The notes under the pieces were generated by a model, which saw only the letters and a list, made by a program, of their open reading frames with translations, made no database searches and was not told where the DNA came from. A stretch of DNA of 35,325 nucleotides from Candidatus Ruminococcus intestinipullorum (GTDB lineage: Bacteria; Bacillota; Clostridia; Lachnospirales; Lachnospiraceae), in contig JAHLFA010000086.1 in assembly GCA_018883985.1 (NCBI GenBank), forward strand, positions 1-35,325, given 5' to 3'. This document shows, one piece after another, positions 1 through 8,017 of the stretch (positions are counted from its first letter, which is position 1; each line of letters opens with the position of its first letter). The translations under genes were made by a program, and so were the position numbers.

Positions 1-110
1 GATGAGCATGTTTTTTTAGTAGGAATTTTGATGTTTTATGTTATAATCACAACTAATTTGACAAAAGAGAAAATGCAATAATTGAAAAGTATATGAATTA
101 AAACATTAAG

Positions 111-139
111 TTGACAATAGCACAAAATGTGATATTTAT
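111..139 (+). promoter_or_regulatory. Possible promoter upstream of the AP2-domain pseudogene
   Basis: A perfect TTGACA lies at 111-116, followed after 16-18 bases by an AT-rich -10-like hexamer around 132-139. The rest of 1-203 holds no gene I can recognise; it is AT-rich, and 57-79 resembles an inverted copy of 2574-2596 (see findings). The -10 is poor, so this is a weak call. Confidence 0.3.
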
Positions 140-203
140 GGCTTTTGGGAATATGAATGCTTGAGAATATAAATTCGTTAATATGGGATAATGGTGATAT
201 GAA

Positions 204-941
204 ATGTCAATAAAAGCAAAATATCTTGTAAATAAAAAAGTTAGAGGATTTTTAATTAAAGATTGGAAAAGACAAAATAAACAAACATATCTGTACGTAG
301 AATGTCCATATTGTCATAATATGAAGTGGATGCGCAGCGATGGAATTGTCAGTTCTAAATCAAAAATAATTTCATGTGGATGTTATAATAAAACACATAA
401 TTATAAGAAACCTACAAATATAACAAACAAAGCTTTTGGAAGATTAAAAGCAATTCGTTCAACAAATGAAAGAAGTTTATATAATGGATCTGTTATTTAG
501 GAGTGTGTTTGTGTATGTGGAAATATTAAATGTGTTCCATACTCTGAATTAATCAATGGTCATGTAAAAAGTTGCGGTTGTCTTGGAAATGAAAACTCGA
601 TCAAGAATGGTAAAAAAGTAGCAGATTATATGAAAGAAAATTATTATGCACAGAATACTAGTATGTTGGCTCTCATAGCATCTAAACCATCTACCAATAC
701 TTCAGGTGTTAAAGGTGTGAGTTGGAGAAAAGACAGAAATAAATGGTGTGCTCAAATTGTATTTCAAGGAAAACATTATCATTTGGGGTTATATGATAAG
801 ATAGAGGATGCAGCAGAAGCGAGAAGAATAGCAGAGGAACATCTCACGAAGGATTTTGTTCAATGGTTTAAAGAAAATCGAAAAGAACAGTTTCAAAAAC
901 TACTAAAAAATAAGAGATTTCAAAAAGAGGAATTTGAATAA
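204..941 (+). pseudogene. AP2-domain DNA-binding protein with an in-frame amber stop
   Basis: One continuous reading frame is broken only by a TAG at 498-500. The first part (98 codons from ATG 204; GGTGAT at 193-198 as a weak ribosome site) carries a CPYC...SCGC cysteine module. Immediately after the stop comes a second module (CVCG...SCGC), then an AP2/ERF-like domain (about 690-830, with GVKGVSW, YHLGLYD and AAEARR). This order of Cys modules plus AP2 is typical of phage- and transposon-borne AP2/HNH-like DNA-binding proteins. In such proteins the residue before the second Cys motif is usually Trp, so TGG to TAG is the likely lesion. No frameshift is needed. A downstream ATG at 630 could still give a 103-aa AP2-only protein. 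The function in transposition or as a homing factor is inference from the family. Confidence 0.75.
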
Positions 942-1050
942 AATCAGCATTTTATAAAGAAGTATAATGAACGTATGCGTTGTACGAAAACTTTTTATTG
1001 TAAGAAAGCTAAACATACTGTTCGTTACATAGAAAATAAGGTGGAAGACT

Positions 1051-1305
1051 ATGAATGATATTTTAGATTATATAAAGGTTCTTGAAAATGAGCCTATTTA
1101 TGAAACACTTTTAGGTTATGTAAAGCAACTTTTTTCTGAAAATAATTATTTTAAGTTTTGTTATTACTCTGGTTGTATTTCTGGTATTCTATTAGTTTAT
1201 GTAAAAAATGGTATTTTTTCTAATCGTGATTATGTTTTTGTTACTGATATGATTAAATTTGTTTTAAATTCAGGTATTGAAAATAATCGTTTTGTTAAAT
1301 CTTAA
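1051..1305 (+). CDS. Unknown 84-aa protein in the mobile island
   Basis: I do not recognise this protein. The ATG is preceded by AAGGTGG (1038-1044) at normal spacing, which supports translation. The product is small and rich in Phe, Tyr, Val and Asn, with a moderately hydrophobic stretch near residues 38-52 (CYYSGCISGILLVYV). It has no signal peptide or known motif. Codons end mostly in T, as in the IS30 transposase 130 bases downstream and unlike the A-ending codons of the chromosomal genes from hom onward. The two therefore probably arrived together. It is followed by a 22-bp palindrome that could terminate its transcript. Confidence 0.45.
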   Translation: MNDILDYIKVLENEPIYETLLGYVKQLFSENNYFKFCYYSGCISGILLVYVKNGIFSNRDYVFVTDMIKFVLNSGIENNRFVKS

Positions 1306-1332
1306 TGATTTTTAATGACTTATGTTTAGTCA

Positions 1333-1396
1333 CATATCAATAAAGCCGTGTAAATGATTTATGTTACATAGTCCTTTACACGGCTTTATTGATATG
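1333..1396. repeat. Perfect 22-bp inverted repeat with a 20-base spacer
   Basis: The arms at 1333-1354 and 1375-1396 are exact reverse complements. They contain AAAGCCGTGTAAA on the left and TTTACACGGCTTT on the right, separated by 20 bases. There is no run of T after the right arm, so it is a poor intrinsic terminator for the 84-aa ORF. It lies 40 bases upstream of the transposase start. It could shield the transposase gene from read-through transcription by sequestering or stopping incoming mRNA, or be a recombination or binding site. Confidence 0.8.
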
Positions 1397-1435
1397 ACAA
1401 ACTCTATTTATGCATATATTTAAAGGAATTAATGC

Positions 1436-2473
1436 ATGAAGAACAAATATTTTACTGAACAAGAAAGTTACCAGCTCGAAATTTTGTTGAAAGAGGGAAA
1501 AAGTAAACAAGAAATTGCTAATATTTTGGGTAAGTGTAGAGCTACAATTTATAACGAGATTAAGAGGGGTACAGTCAAGCAGTTGCGTAGTGATTTGACA
1601 GAGTATAATTTGTATTGTGCCGATGTTTCACATAATAAGTATTTAGAAAATAGAAAAAATAAAGGAAGATGTTATAAGATTGATTCTGATACAGATTCTG
1701 AATTGATTTCTTTTGTTGCAAGAAAAATTAAATATGAAAAATGGAGTCCTCATGCCGTTATTGGTTATATTAATAGCCACAATTTAAGATACACTTACAT
1801 ATGTAAAACAACACTTTATAATTACATAAAGAATAAGTTATTTTTTGGACTTTCTGTTTTTGATTTGCCTTATTCTAAAAAAGCAAAGAAGAAAGATAAT
1901 CGTAATTGTAGAGTTGCATTAAAAAATATTAGAGGACGTTCCATAGAAGAGCGCCCTAAACATATTTTAGAGCGTTTAGAATATGGACACTGGGAAATGG
2001 ATACAGTTTATTCAGGGCGAAATAAGGGGAGTTCTTGTTTGTTGGTTTTTACAGAGCGTATGACTAGACAAGAATTGATTTATAAGATTTCGAATCGTAC
2101 TTCAAAGAGTGTTGTTTCATGTTTGGATAAGATGGAACGTTCTTTCGGTGCTAAAAGATTTAGAGGTACATTTAAATCTATCACATGTGATAATGGTGTG
2201 GAATTTTTAGATTTTAAGTCAATGGAGCAGTCTTGTATTAATAAGGTTGTTCCTAGGACTACTGTTTATTATTGCCATCCTTTTTGTAGTGGTGAACGTG
2301 GCTCGAATGAAAATCAAAACAAGATGATACGTAGACATATAAAAAAAGGCTCTGATATCTCAGAATTCAGTGATGATGATATTCTCTATATTCAGGATTG
2401 GATTAATAACTATCCTAGGGAGATTTTTGGTTTTAAATCTTCGAATGAATATAGAGAATATCTTTCCTTGTGA
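1436..2473 (+). mobile_element. IS30-family transposase, full length
   Basis: This is a 345-aa DDE transposase, within the normal IS30 size range. The N-terminus (residues 6-45) is the IS30 helix-turn-helix (LLKEGKSKQEIANILG...IYNEIKRG). The catalytic core is visible: D189 in HWEMDTV, D252 in ITCDNGVEF and E292 in ERGSNENQNKMIRR. This is the D-D-(about 39)-E pattern with the characteristic IS30 'ERG.NEN' block. No frameshift or internal stop is present, so it may be active. AAAGGA sits just upstream. An overlapping ATG at 1432 in another frame is ignored because it does not give this protein. Third-position T richness sets it apart from the host genes. The ends of the element are not certain; a candidate pair of terminal repeats is given separately. 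Confidence 0.93.
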
Positions 2474-2661
2474 TGTTCAGACGTTTGAATTTTGTAGTTC
2501 TTTTTAGGGATAGAATTATCTATCTCTTGTTTTCGTGTAAATTTATTCAATTTTCACAAAACCATACAGTTAAATTACATTTTAATTTGTGTCAATTTTA
2601 CATTTTCAAAAAAAATTCTAATTTATTGTTGACTTTTTCAAAAAATTTTTTTATATAAGGT

Positions 2662-2690
2662 TAGTCAAATCAAACAATATGTGATATAAT
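2662..2690 (+). promoter_or_regulatory. Promoter of hom
   Basis: TAGTCA (2662-2667), a 17-base spacer and a perfect TATAAT (2685-2690) predict transcription from about 2697. The start codon at 2691 would lie before that point, which supports starting Hom at 2721. The rest of 2474-2661 is AT-rich with long T and A runs and no convincing gene. Confidence 0.6.
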
Positions 2691-2720
2691 ATGAAACATT
2701 ACAGAATTGGAGGTACAGGA

Positions 2721-4010
2721 ATGAAAGTAGAAAGCAAAAAAGTTCAAGTAGCATTGTTGGGGATAGGTACAGTTGGTACTGGTGTTTATAAATTATTGAA
2801 AAAAAGAGCAGATGTCATGAAAGATATTGCTGGGGCAGAGTTAGAAATTGTTAAAATTCTTGTGCGTAATTTGTCAAAAGAGAGAGAAGGAGTAGATTCA
2901 TCACTTTTCACTACCGATTGGAATGAAATTTTGAATGATTCAGAGATAAAAATTGTTATTGAAGTAATGGGGGGAATTGAACCAGCAAAATCAATGATGG
3001 AAGATGCCTTGCGTGCTGGAAAACATGTTGTAACAGCGAATAAAGATTTACTGGCAGAACATGGAGGGGAATTATTGGATTTGGCATCTGCATCAGGCTG
3101 TGACCTTTTGTTTGAGGCAGCAGTAGCAGGTGGAATTCCTATTATACGTCCATTGAAACAGTGTCTTGCTGGAAATGAAATTACAGAAGTTATGGGGATT
3201 GTTAATGGGACAACTAATTATATTTTGACAAAGATGTTTGAAGAGAATATGGGATTTGCAGAGGCATTGGAAAAAGCAACCAAGCTAGGATATGCAGAAG
3301 CAGATCCAACAGCAGATATAGAAGGATTAGATGCTGGTCGTAAAGCTGCAATTTTGGCCTCTTTGGCATTTCATTCACGTGTACGTTTTAAAGATGTATA
3401 TATAGAGGGGATTACAAAAATAACAGCAGATGACATTGCATATGCAAAGGAATTAGACAGCGTAATCAAGCTATTGAGTGTAGCTCATCATACGGAAAAA
3501 GGAATTGAAGTAGGTGTATATCCAATGTTGTTAAATCAGGAGCATCCACTAGCAGCAGTTCGAGATGCATTTAATGCAGTATTTGTACATGGAGATGCAG
3601 TAGATGATGCAATGTTTTATGGAAGAGGAGCAGGGGAAATGCCTACAGCAAGTGCAGTAGTAGGTGATGTAATAGACGTGATAAGAAATCTACAATATGG
3701 ATGTAATGGTAGAATAAGCTGTACATGCTATAAAGAGCTTCCAATTTGTTCCTTCGATGAGGTGAAAAATAAGTTTTTCATTAGAATGCAAGTGAAAAAT
3801 GAGCCTGGAGTATTAGCTCAGACAGCAAAAGTATTTGGGGATCATAAAGTAAGTATTCATCGTGTAATTCAAAAAAATGCAAAAGAAACAAAAGCAGAAT
3901 TAGTAATTAGTACAGAAAAAGTGAAAGAGTATCATTTACAAGATGCATTGCAGGAATTAAGAGTGATGGATAGTATTTCAGAAATCAGCAGTGTGATTCG
4001 TATATATTAA
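2721..4010 (+). CDS. hom: Homoserine dehydrogenase with C-terminal ACT domain
   Basis: Hom reduces aspartate semialdehyde to homoserine with NAD(P)H, feeding threonine and methionine synthesis in the cytosol. In this 429-aa protein the nucleotide-binding GIGTVGTG is at residues 14-21, the TANKDL motif carries K108, the catalytic region EGLDAGRK contains D204 and K208, and NGTTNYILTKM is at about 162-172. A C-terminal ACT domain (about 350-425, NEPGVLAQTAKVFGDHKVSI) suggests threonine feedback. The start at 2721 has GGAGG at 2709-2713. An in-frame ATG at 2691 is rejected because it has no ribosome site and abuts the -10 box. The gene leads a co-directional run with thyA and folA; only 22 bases separate it from thyA. 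Confidence 0.95.
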   Translation: MKVESKKVQVALLGIGTVGTGVYKLLKKRADVMKDIAGAELEIVKILVRNLSKEREGVDSSLFTTDWNEILNDSEIKIVIEVMGGIEPAKSMMEDALRAGKHVVTANKDLLAEHGGELLDLASASGCDLLFEAAVAGGIPIIRPLKQCLAGNEITEVMGIVNGTTNYILTKMFEENMGFAEALEKATKLGYAEADPTADIEGLDAGRKAAILASLAFHSRVRFKDVYIEGITKITADDIAYAKELDSVIKLLSVAHHTEKGIEVGVYPMLLNQEHPLAAVRDAFNAVFVHGDAVDDAMFYGRGAGEMPTASAVVGDVIDVIRNLQYGCNGRISCTCYKELPICSFDEVKNKFFIRMQVKNEPGVLAQTAKVFGDHKVSIHRVIQKNAKETKAELVISTEKVKEYHLQDALQELRVMDSISEISSVIRIY

Positions 4011-4032
4011 GAAGTTGCAGGAGGATAAAAGC

Positions 4033-4881
4033 GTGAGCTATGCAGATAAAGTATTCATAGAGATGTGTAAAGATATTCTGGAAAATGGAACAAGTACAGA
4101 AGGTGAAAAGGTTCGTCCAGTATGGGAAGATGGCACATCTGCATATACGATTAAGAAGTTTGGAGTAGTAAATCGTTATGATTTATCAAAGGAATTTCCA
4201 GCATTGACATTACGAAAAACAGGAATTAAAAGTTGTGTAGATGAACTCCTTTGGATATGGCAAAAGAAGTCAAATAATATTAATGAATTGAATAGTCATA
4301 TTTGGGATAGTTGGGCAGACGAAACAGGTTCCATTGGAAAAGCTTATGGATATCAAATGCAGGTAAAGCACCAATATAAAGAAGGGATGATGGATCAGGT
4401 AGATCGTGTAATTTACGACTTAAAAAATAATCCATATAGTCGTCGTATTATGACAAATATTTATGTACATCAGGATCTTCATGAAATGAATTTATATCCA
4501 TGTGCATACAGCATGACATTTAATGTAACAAAAGAACCAGATAGTGAAAAGTTAACATTAAATGGAATATTAAACCAACGTTCACAAGATGTGTTAGCTG
4601 CAAATAATTGGAATGTATGTCAATATGCTGTATTGTTACATATGTTGGCACAGGTGTGTGATATGAAGGTTGGTGAATTCGTACATGTCATAGCAGATGC
4701 TCATATTTATGATAGGCATATTCCATTGATAAAGGAATTAATCGAAAGAGAGCCATTAAAAGCACCTACTTTATGGTTAAATCCTGAAGTAAAGGATTTT
4801 TATCAATTTACAGTAGATGACGTAAGATTGGAAAATTATGAAACACATCCTCAGATTAAAAACATTCCAATTGCGGTATAA
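4033..4881 (+). CDS. thyA: Thymidylate synthase (ThyA), divergent active-site variant
   Basis: ThyA makes dTMP from dUMP using methylenetetrahydrofolate. The GTG start at 4033 is chosen because AGGAGG (4019-4024) lies 8 bases upstream; a TTG at 4015 has no site. In the 282-aa product I see the phosphate-binding Arg pair (RR 137-138), nucleophile C157, the RSQD motif (D186), N194 in NNWNV and H224/Y226 in HIYDRH. The active-site segment is PCAYSMTF, whereas classical enzymes have PCH...QF, so the His and Gln after the Cys are Ala and Thr here. The overall fold and remaining contacts are retained, so I expect activity. The gene sits 29 bases before folA, which regenerates its folate cofactor. 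Confidence 0.93.
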   Translation: MSYADKVFIEMCKDILENGTSTEGEKVRPVWEDGTSAYTIKKFGVVNRYDLSKEFPALTLRKTGIKSCVDELLWIWQKKSNNINELNSHIWDSWADETGSIGKAYGYQMQVKHQYKEGMMDQVDRVIYDLKNNPYSRRIMTNIYVHQDLHEMNLYPCAYSMTFNVTKEPDSEKLTLNGILNQRSQDVLAANNWNVCQYAVLLHMLAQVCDMKVGEFVHVIADAHIYDRHIPLIKELIEREPLKAPTLWLNPEVKDFYQFTVDDVRLENYETHPQIKNIPIAV

Positions 4882-4910
4882 TTTATAAAAATTAGGTAGG
4901 AGAAGGAAGT

Positions 4911-5414
4911 ATGAATATAATTGTAGCAGTGGACAAAAATTGGGCAATCGGATATAAGAATAAATTACTTGTAAGTATTCCTGCAGATATGAAATTTTTC
5001 CGTGAAACAACAAGCGAAAAAGTTGTGGTGATGGGAAGAAAGACATTAGAAAGTTTCCCAAATGGATTGCCTTTGAAAAATCGTACGAATATCGTACTAA
5101 CATCCAATCCTAATTATAAGGTTAAGGATGCAATTGTTGTGAATACTATGGACGAGCTGTTAAAAGAGTTAGAGAAGTATTCTAAAGAGGATATTTTTGT
5201 TATAGGAGGAGAGACGATTTACAGGCAGTTACTCCCTTATTGTAAAAAAGCATATATTACAAAAATAGACCACGCATATCAGGCAGATACGTATTTTCCA
5301 AATTTAGATAATCTAGAAGAGTGGGAGATGACACAGGTAGGAGAAGAGCAGACTTGTTTTGATTTAGAATATGTATTTTCTATTTACGAGAAAAAAGAAG
5401 CGGAAAATAAATGA
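4911..5414 (+). CDS. folA: Dihydrofolate reductase
   Basis: FolA reduces dihydrofolate, the by-product of ThyA, to tetrahydrofolate with NADPH. The 167-aa protein has the usual length. The N-terminus reads MNIIVAVDKNWAIGYKNKL, the catalytic acid is D26 in IPADMKFF, the NADPH-binding loop is MGRKTLESF and the glycine pair is in VIGGETIY. The start has AGGAG a few bases upstream (4897-4902 region). The stop overlaps the znuA start (ATGA at 5411-5414), so translation is coupled to the zinc importer. Confidence 0.95.
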   Translation: MNIIVAVDKNWAIGYKNKLLVSIPADMKFFRETTSEKVVVMGRKTLESFPNGLPLKNRTNIVLTSNPNYKVKDAIVVNTMDELLKELEKYSKEDIFVIGGETIYRQLLPYCKKAYITKIDHAYQADTYFPNLDNLEEWEMTQVGEEQTCFDLEYVFSIYEKKEAENK

Positions 5415-6424
5415 TGAAGATGTCAAATAAACAAAGAACTGGAAAATATATACGATTTGTTCTGATGTTTGGAGTGATGCTCCTTCTTTTTGGATGTACT
5501 CAGGTAAAAGATGTAGAGGAAAATCATAAAATTAAAGTAGTTACAACAATTTTTCCACCCTATGATTTTGTGCGTCAAATAGCTGGAGATAACGTAGAGG
5601 TAACGATGCTGTTAAAACCAGGAGAAGAGACACATTCCTATGAGCCAACTCCACAGGATATTCTTCAAATTCAACAGGCAGATGTATTCATATATACTGG
5701 AGGGGAAAATGATGTATGGGTGGAGGATATTTTAGATTCCATCCATCTAGAGGGAAAAGAAATGATTGCAATGGTTGATTGTGTGGAAACATTGGAAGAA
5801 GAACATGTGGAGGGAATGAAAGATGAGAGAGGTCATAACCATACTCTTCATGACCATGAACATGAACATGAAGAGGAGCATGAGCATACTGTAGATGAAC
5901 ACGTATGGACTTCTCCACAAAATGCAGAAAAAATTGTAGTAGATATTTCCACCGTATTACAGCAAAAGGATAAAGAAAATGCTTTATTGTATAAAGAAAA
6001 TACAGAAAAATATTTAGTACAATTGAAAGAGTTAGATGAAGAATTTAGAGAAGTAGTTGAAAATTCAAAAAATCATGTGCTTCTTTTTGGGGATCGTTTT
6101 CCATTTCGCTATTTTGCAGAAGAGTACAATCTTGATTATTATGCGGCGTTTCCAGGATGTGCTTCAGATACAGAGCCAAGTGCCGCAACAATGGCTTTTT
6201 TAATTAATCAAGTAAAAGAAAAGAATATTCCAGTTGTTTTAAAGATGGAGTTAAGTAATGATGATATCTCTAAAGCAATAGCTGAGGCTACTGGAACAAA
6301 GGTAAGAACCTTTTATAGTTGCCACAATTTAACTGCCAAAGAATTTCAAGCTGGGGAAACTTATTTAAGCATGATGAGGAAAAATGTAGAAACTTTGAAG
6401 GAGGTTTTAGGTGGATGGCATTGA
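5411..6424 (+). CDS. znuA: Zinc ABC transporter substrate-binding lipoprotein
   Basis: This is a cluster A-I metal-binding protein that captures Zn(II) outside the membrane and hands it to ZnuB. The signal peptide ends in the lipobox LLFGC, with C29 as the lipidated residue. The first metal ligand region is GEETHSYEPTPQDI (H75). A His/Glu/Asp-rich loop at about 142-164 (HNHTLHDHEHEHEEEHEH) is a hallmark of zinc rather than manganese carriers. H164 in DEHVWTSP is the second ligand. The place of the usual third His (FHDA..YF) reads LFGDRFPFRYF, so another residue must serve. ATG 5411 and ATG 5414 are both possible starts. It overlaps folA by 4 bases and znuC by 10. Confidence 0.9.
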   Translation: MMKMSNKQRTGKYIRFVLMFGVMLLLFGCTQVKDVEENHKIKVVTTIFPPYDFVRQIAGDNVEVTMLLKPGEETHSYEPTPQDILQIQQADVFIYTGGENDVWVEDILDSIHLEGKEMIAMVDCVETLEEEHVEGMKDERGHNHTLHDHEHEHEEEHEHTVDEHVWTSPQNAEKIVVDISTVLQQKDKENALLYKENTEKYLVQLKELDEEFREVVENSKNHVLLFGDRFPFRYFAEEYNLDYYAAFPGCASDTEPSAATMAFLINQVKEKNIPVVLKMELSNDDISKAIAEATGTKVRTFYSCHNLTAKEFQAGETYLSMMRKNVETLKEVLGGWH

Positions 6425-7116
6425 TACAGTGTGAAAATATATCTGCTGCATACGAGGGACAAACAGTAATAAAGGATTTGTCTTTTCAAATTAATCCAAA
6501 AGAGTATTTGTGTATCGTAGGAGAAAATGGTTCAGGAAAAAGCACACTTGTTAAGACGATTTTAGGGTTAAAAGCTCCATCAAAAGGGAAGATTCTCTTT
6601 GGAGATGGATTAAAACAAGAAGAAATAGGATATTTGCCCCAACAAACAGTTGTGCAAAAAGATTTTCCAGCAAGTGTATATGAGGTTGTTTTATCGGGCA
6701 GGTTAAACAGTCGTGGGTGGAAGCCATTCTACAATGCAAAAGATAAACAACAAGCAAAGAAAAATATGGAGCTGCTTGGAATTCAAGAAATCGAAAAACA
6801 TTGCTTTCGAGAACTTTCAGGTGGTCAAAAACAACGAGTCCTACTAGCAAGAGCATTGTGTGCAACAAAGAAACTTTTATTATTGGATGAGCCAGTAACA
6901 GGCTTAGATCCCATCGTAACAGCACAATTTTATCAATTAATAAAAAAAATTAACCAAGAGTCAGAAATCGCAGTGGTCATGGTATCTCACGATATCGAAA
7001 GTTCCCTCCAATATGCAAGTCATATCTTACATTTACAGGAAACAGCCCTTTTCTATGGAACAGCAGAAGAATATAAACAAAGTACCATAGGAAAAAAATT
7101 TTTGGGAGGAAAATAG
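6415..7116 (+). CDS. znuC: Zinc ABC transporter ATPase
   Basis: This cytoplasmic ATPase drives the ZnuB channel. In 233 aa I see Walker A GENGSGKST (37-45), Q-loop YLPQQ, signature LSGGQKQR (about 134-141), Walker B LLLLDEP (about 154-160) and the switch His in VMVSHD. The start at ATG 6415 follows GAAGGAGG (6397-6404) inside the end of znuA. Earlier in-frame starts would run deep into znuA. znuB begins 4 bases after the stop. Confidence 0.93.
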   Translation: MALIQCENISAAYEGQTVIKDLSFQINPKEYLCIVGENGSGKSTLVKTILGLKAPSKGKILFGDGLKQEEIGYLPQQTVVQKDFPASVYEVVLSGRLNSRGWKPFYNAKDKQQAKKNMELLGIQEIEKHCFRELSGGQKQRVLLARALCATKKLLLLDEPVTGLDPIVTAQFYQLIKKINQESEIAVVMVSHDIESSLQYASHILHLQETALFYGTAEEYKQSTIGKKFLGGK

Positions 7117-7120
7117 TGTT

Positions 7121-7945
7121 ATGGAAACAATTTTGGAAATGTTTGCCTATCCATTTATGGTTCGAGCATTTTTAGTAGGTTCTCTAGTAGCTCTTTGTTC
7201 CGCATTGTTAGGAGTTACACTGGTCTTAAAGAGATACTCTATGATAGGAGATGGACTTTCTCATGTGGGATTTGGTGCTCTTGCAATTGCTACAGCACTT
7301 AACGTGGCACCTTTAACCGTTGCATTACCAATTGTTGTTATTGCTGCAATTTTATTATTGCGTTTGAGTGGAAATAGTAAGATAAAAGGAGATGCTGCAA
7401 TTGCTCTGATTTCTACAAGTGCATTGGCGATTGGAATTATGGTAATTTCAATGACAACAGGAATGAATACAGACGTGTATAATTACATGTTTGGAAGTAT
7501 TTTAGCTATGAGCAAAGAAGATGTGAGATTAAGTATTTTATTATCAATAAGCGTTCTTATTTTGTATTTCTTCTTTTACAATAAAATATTTTCCGTTACA
7601 TTTGATGAAACTTTTGCACTTGCCACAGGGGTGAAAGCAAATTTGTATAATACACTGATAGCAGTGTTGACTGCAGTTACTATTGTACTGGGAATGAGAA
7701 TGATGGGAGCTCTTTTAATTTCGAGTTTAATTATATTTCCAGCATTAACTTCTATGCGAGTGTTTAAAACATTTCGTGGAGTTATTTTAAATTCTGCTAT
7801 CATTTCCGTATTTTGCTTAATAGCAGGTATTACCGTTTCTTACGTTTATGCAACACCTGCTGGTGCAAGTGTAGTTGTTATCAATATGGTTGTACTAGGA
7901 ATCTATACAATCGTTGGTATAATAAAAAACAGAGTGCACTCTTGA
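7121..7945 (+). CDS. znuB: Zinc ABC transporter membrane permease
   Basis: This is a 274-aa integral membrane protein of the ABC-3 (ZnuB/MntB) family. About seven to eight hydrophobic segments cover nearly the whole length, and GDGLSHVGFGALAIA near residue 45 is a conserved family segment. With ZnuA and ZnuC it completes a zinc importer. GGGAGG just upstream supports ATG 7121. A Zur/Fur regulator gene, often linked to such operons, is not present here, and I see no clear Zur operator. The ilvE promoter overlaps its stop codon. Confidence 0.92.
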   Translation: METILEMFAYPFMVRAFLVGSLVALCSALLGVTLVLKRYSMIGDGLSHVGFGALAIATALNVAPLTVALPIVVIAAILLLRLSGNSKIKGDAAIALISTSALAIGIMVISMTTGMNTDVYNYMFGSILAMSKEDVRLSILLSISVLILYFFFYNKIFSVTFDETFALATGVKANLYNTLIAVLTAVTIVLGMRMMGALLISSLIIFPALTSMRVFKTFRGVILNSAIISVFCLIAGITVSYVYATPAGASVVVINMVVLGIYTIVGIIKNRVHS

Positions 7946-7970
7946 ACTATTCTCATGAAAGTATTATAAT
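7942..7970 (+). promoter_or_regulatory. Promoter of ilvE overlapping the znuB stop
   Basis: TTGAAC (7942-7947), exactly 17 bases, then perfect TATAAT (7965-7970). The -35 box contains the znuB TGA stop. Transcription from about 7977 gives a leader of roughly 40 bases with GGAGG at 8004-8008. Confidence 0.8.
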
Positions 7971-8017
7971 GTCAAAAAGCAGATGTTTCATGCAGGCAGG
8001 AATGGAGGAAATCACTG

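Noticed and set aside
111-133. Second TTGACA...AAAATGT as the true left end of the IS
   Set aside because: It needs a one-base gap to match the right end, whereas 57-79 matches without a gap; it may instead be a promoter.
2470-2658. 62-aa open frame after the transposase
   Set aside because: It overlaps the transposase stop, has no ribosome site of its own and is simply T-rich non-coding sequence rich in Phe codons.
2474-2690. T-box or other amino-acid riboswitch before hom
   Set aside because: No AGGGTGG-type T-box sequence or terminator/antiterminator pair; the predicted leader is under 30 bases.
2691-2720. Earlier ATG for hom
   Set aside because: It directly follows the TATAAT of the hom promoter and lies upstream of the predicted transcript start; GGAGG fits ATG 2721.
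5820-5910. Tandem repeat or CRISPR-like array in znuA
   Set aside because: The CATGAACATGAA repetition simply encodes the His/Glu-rich zinc loop in frame.
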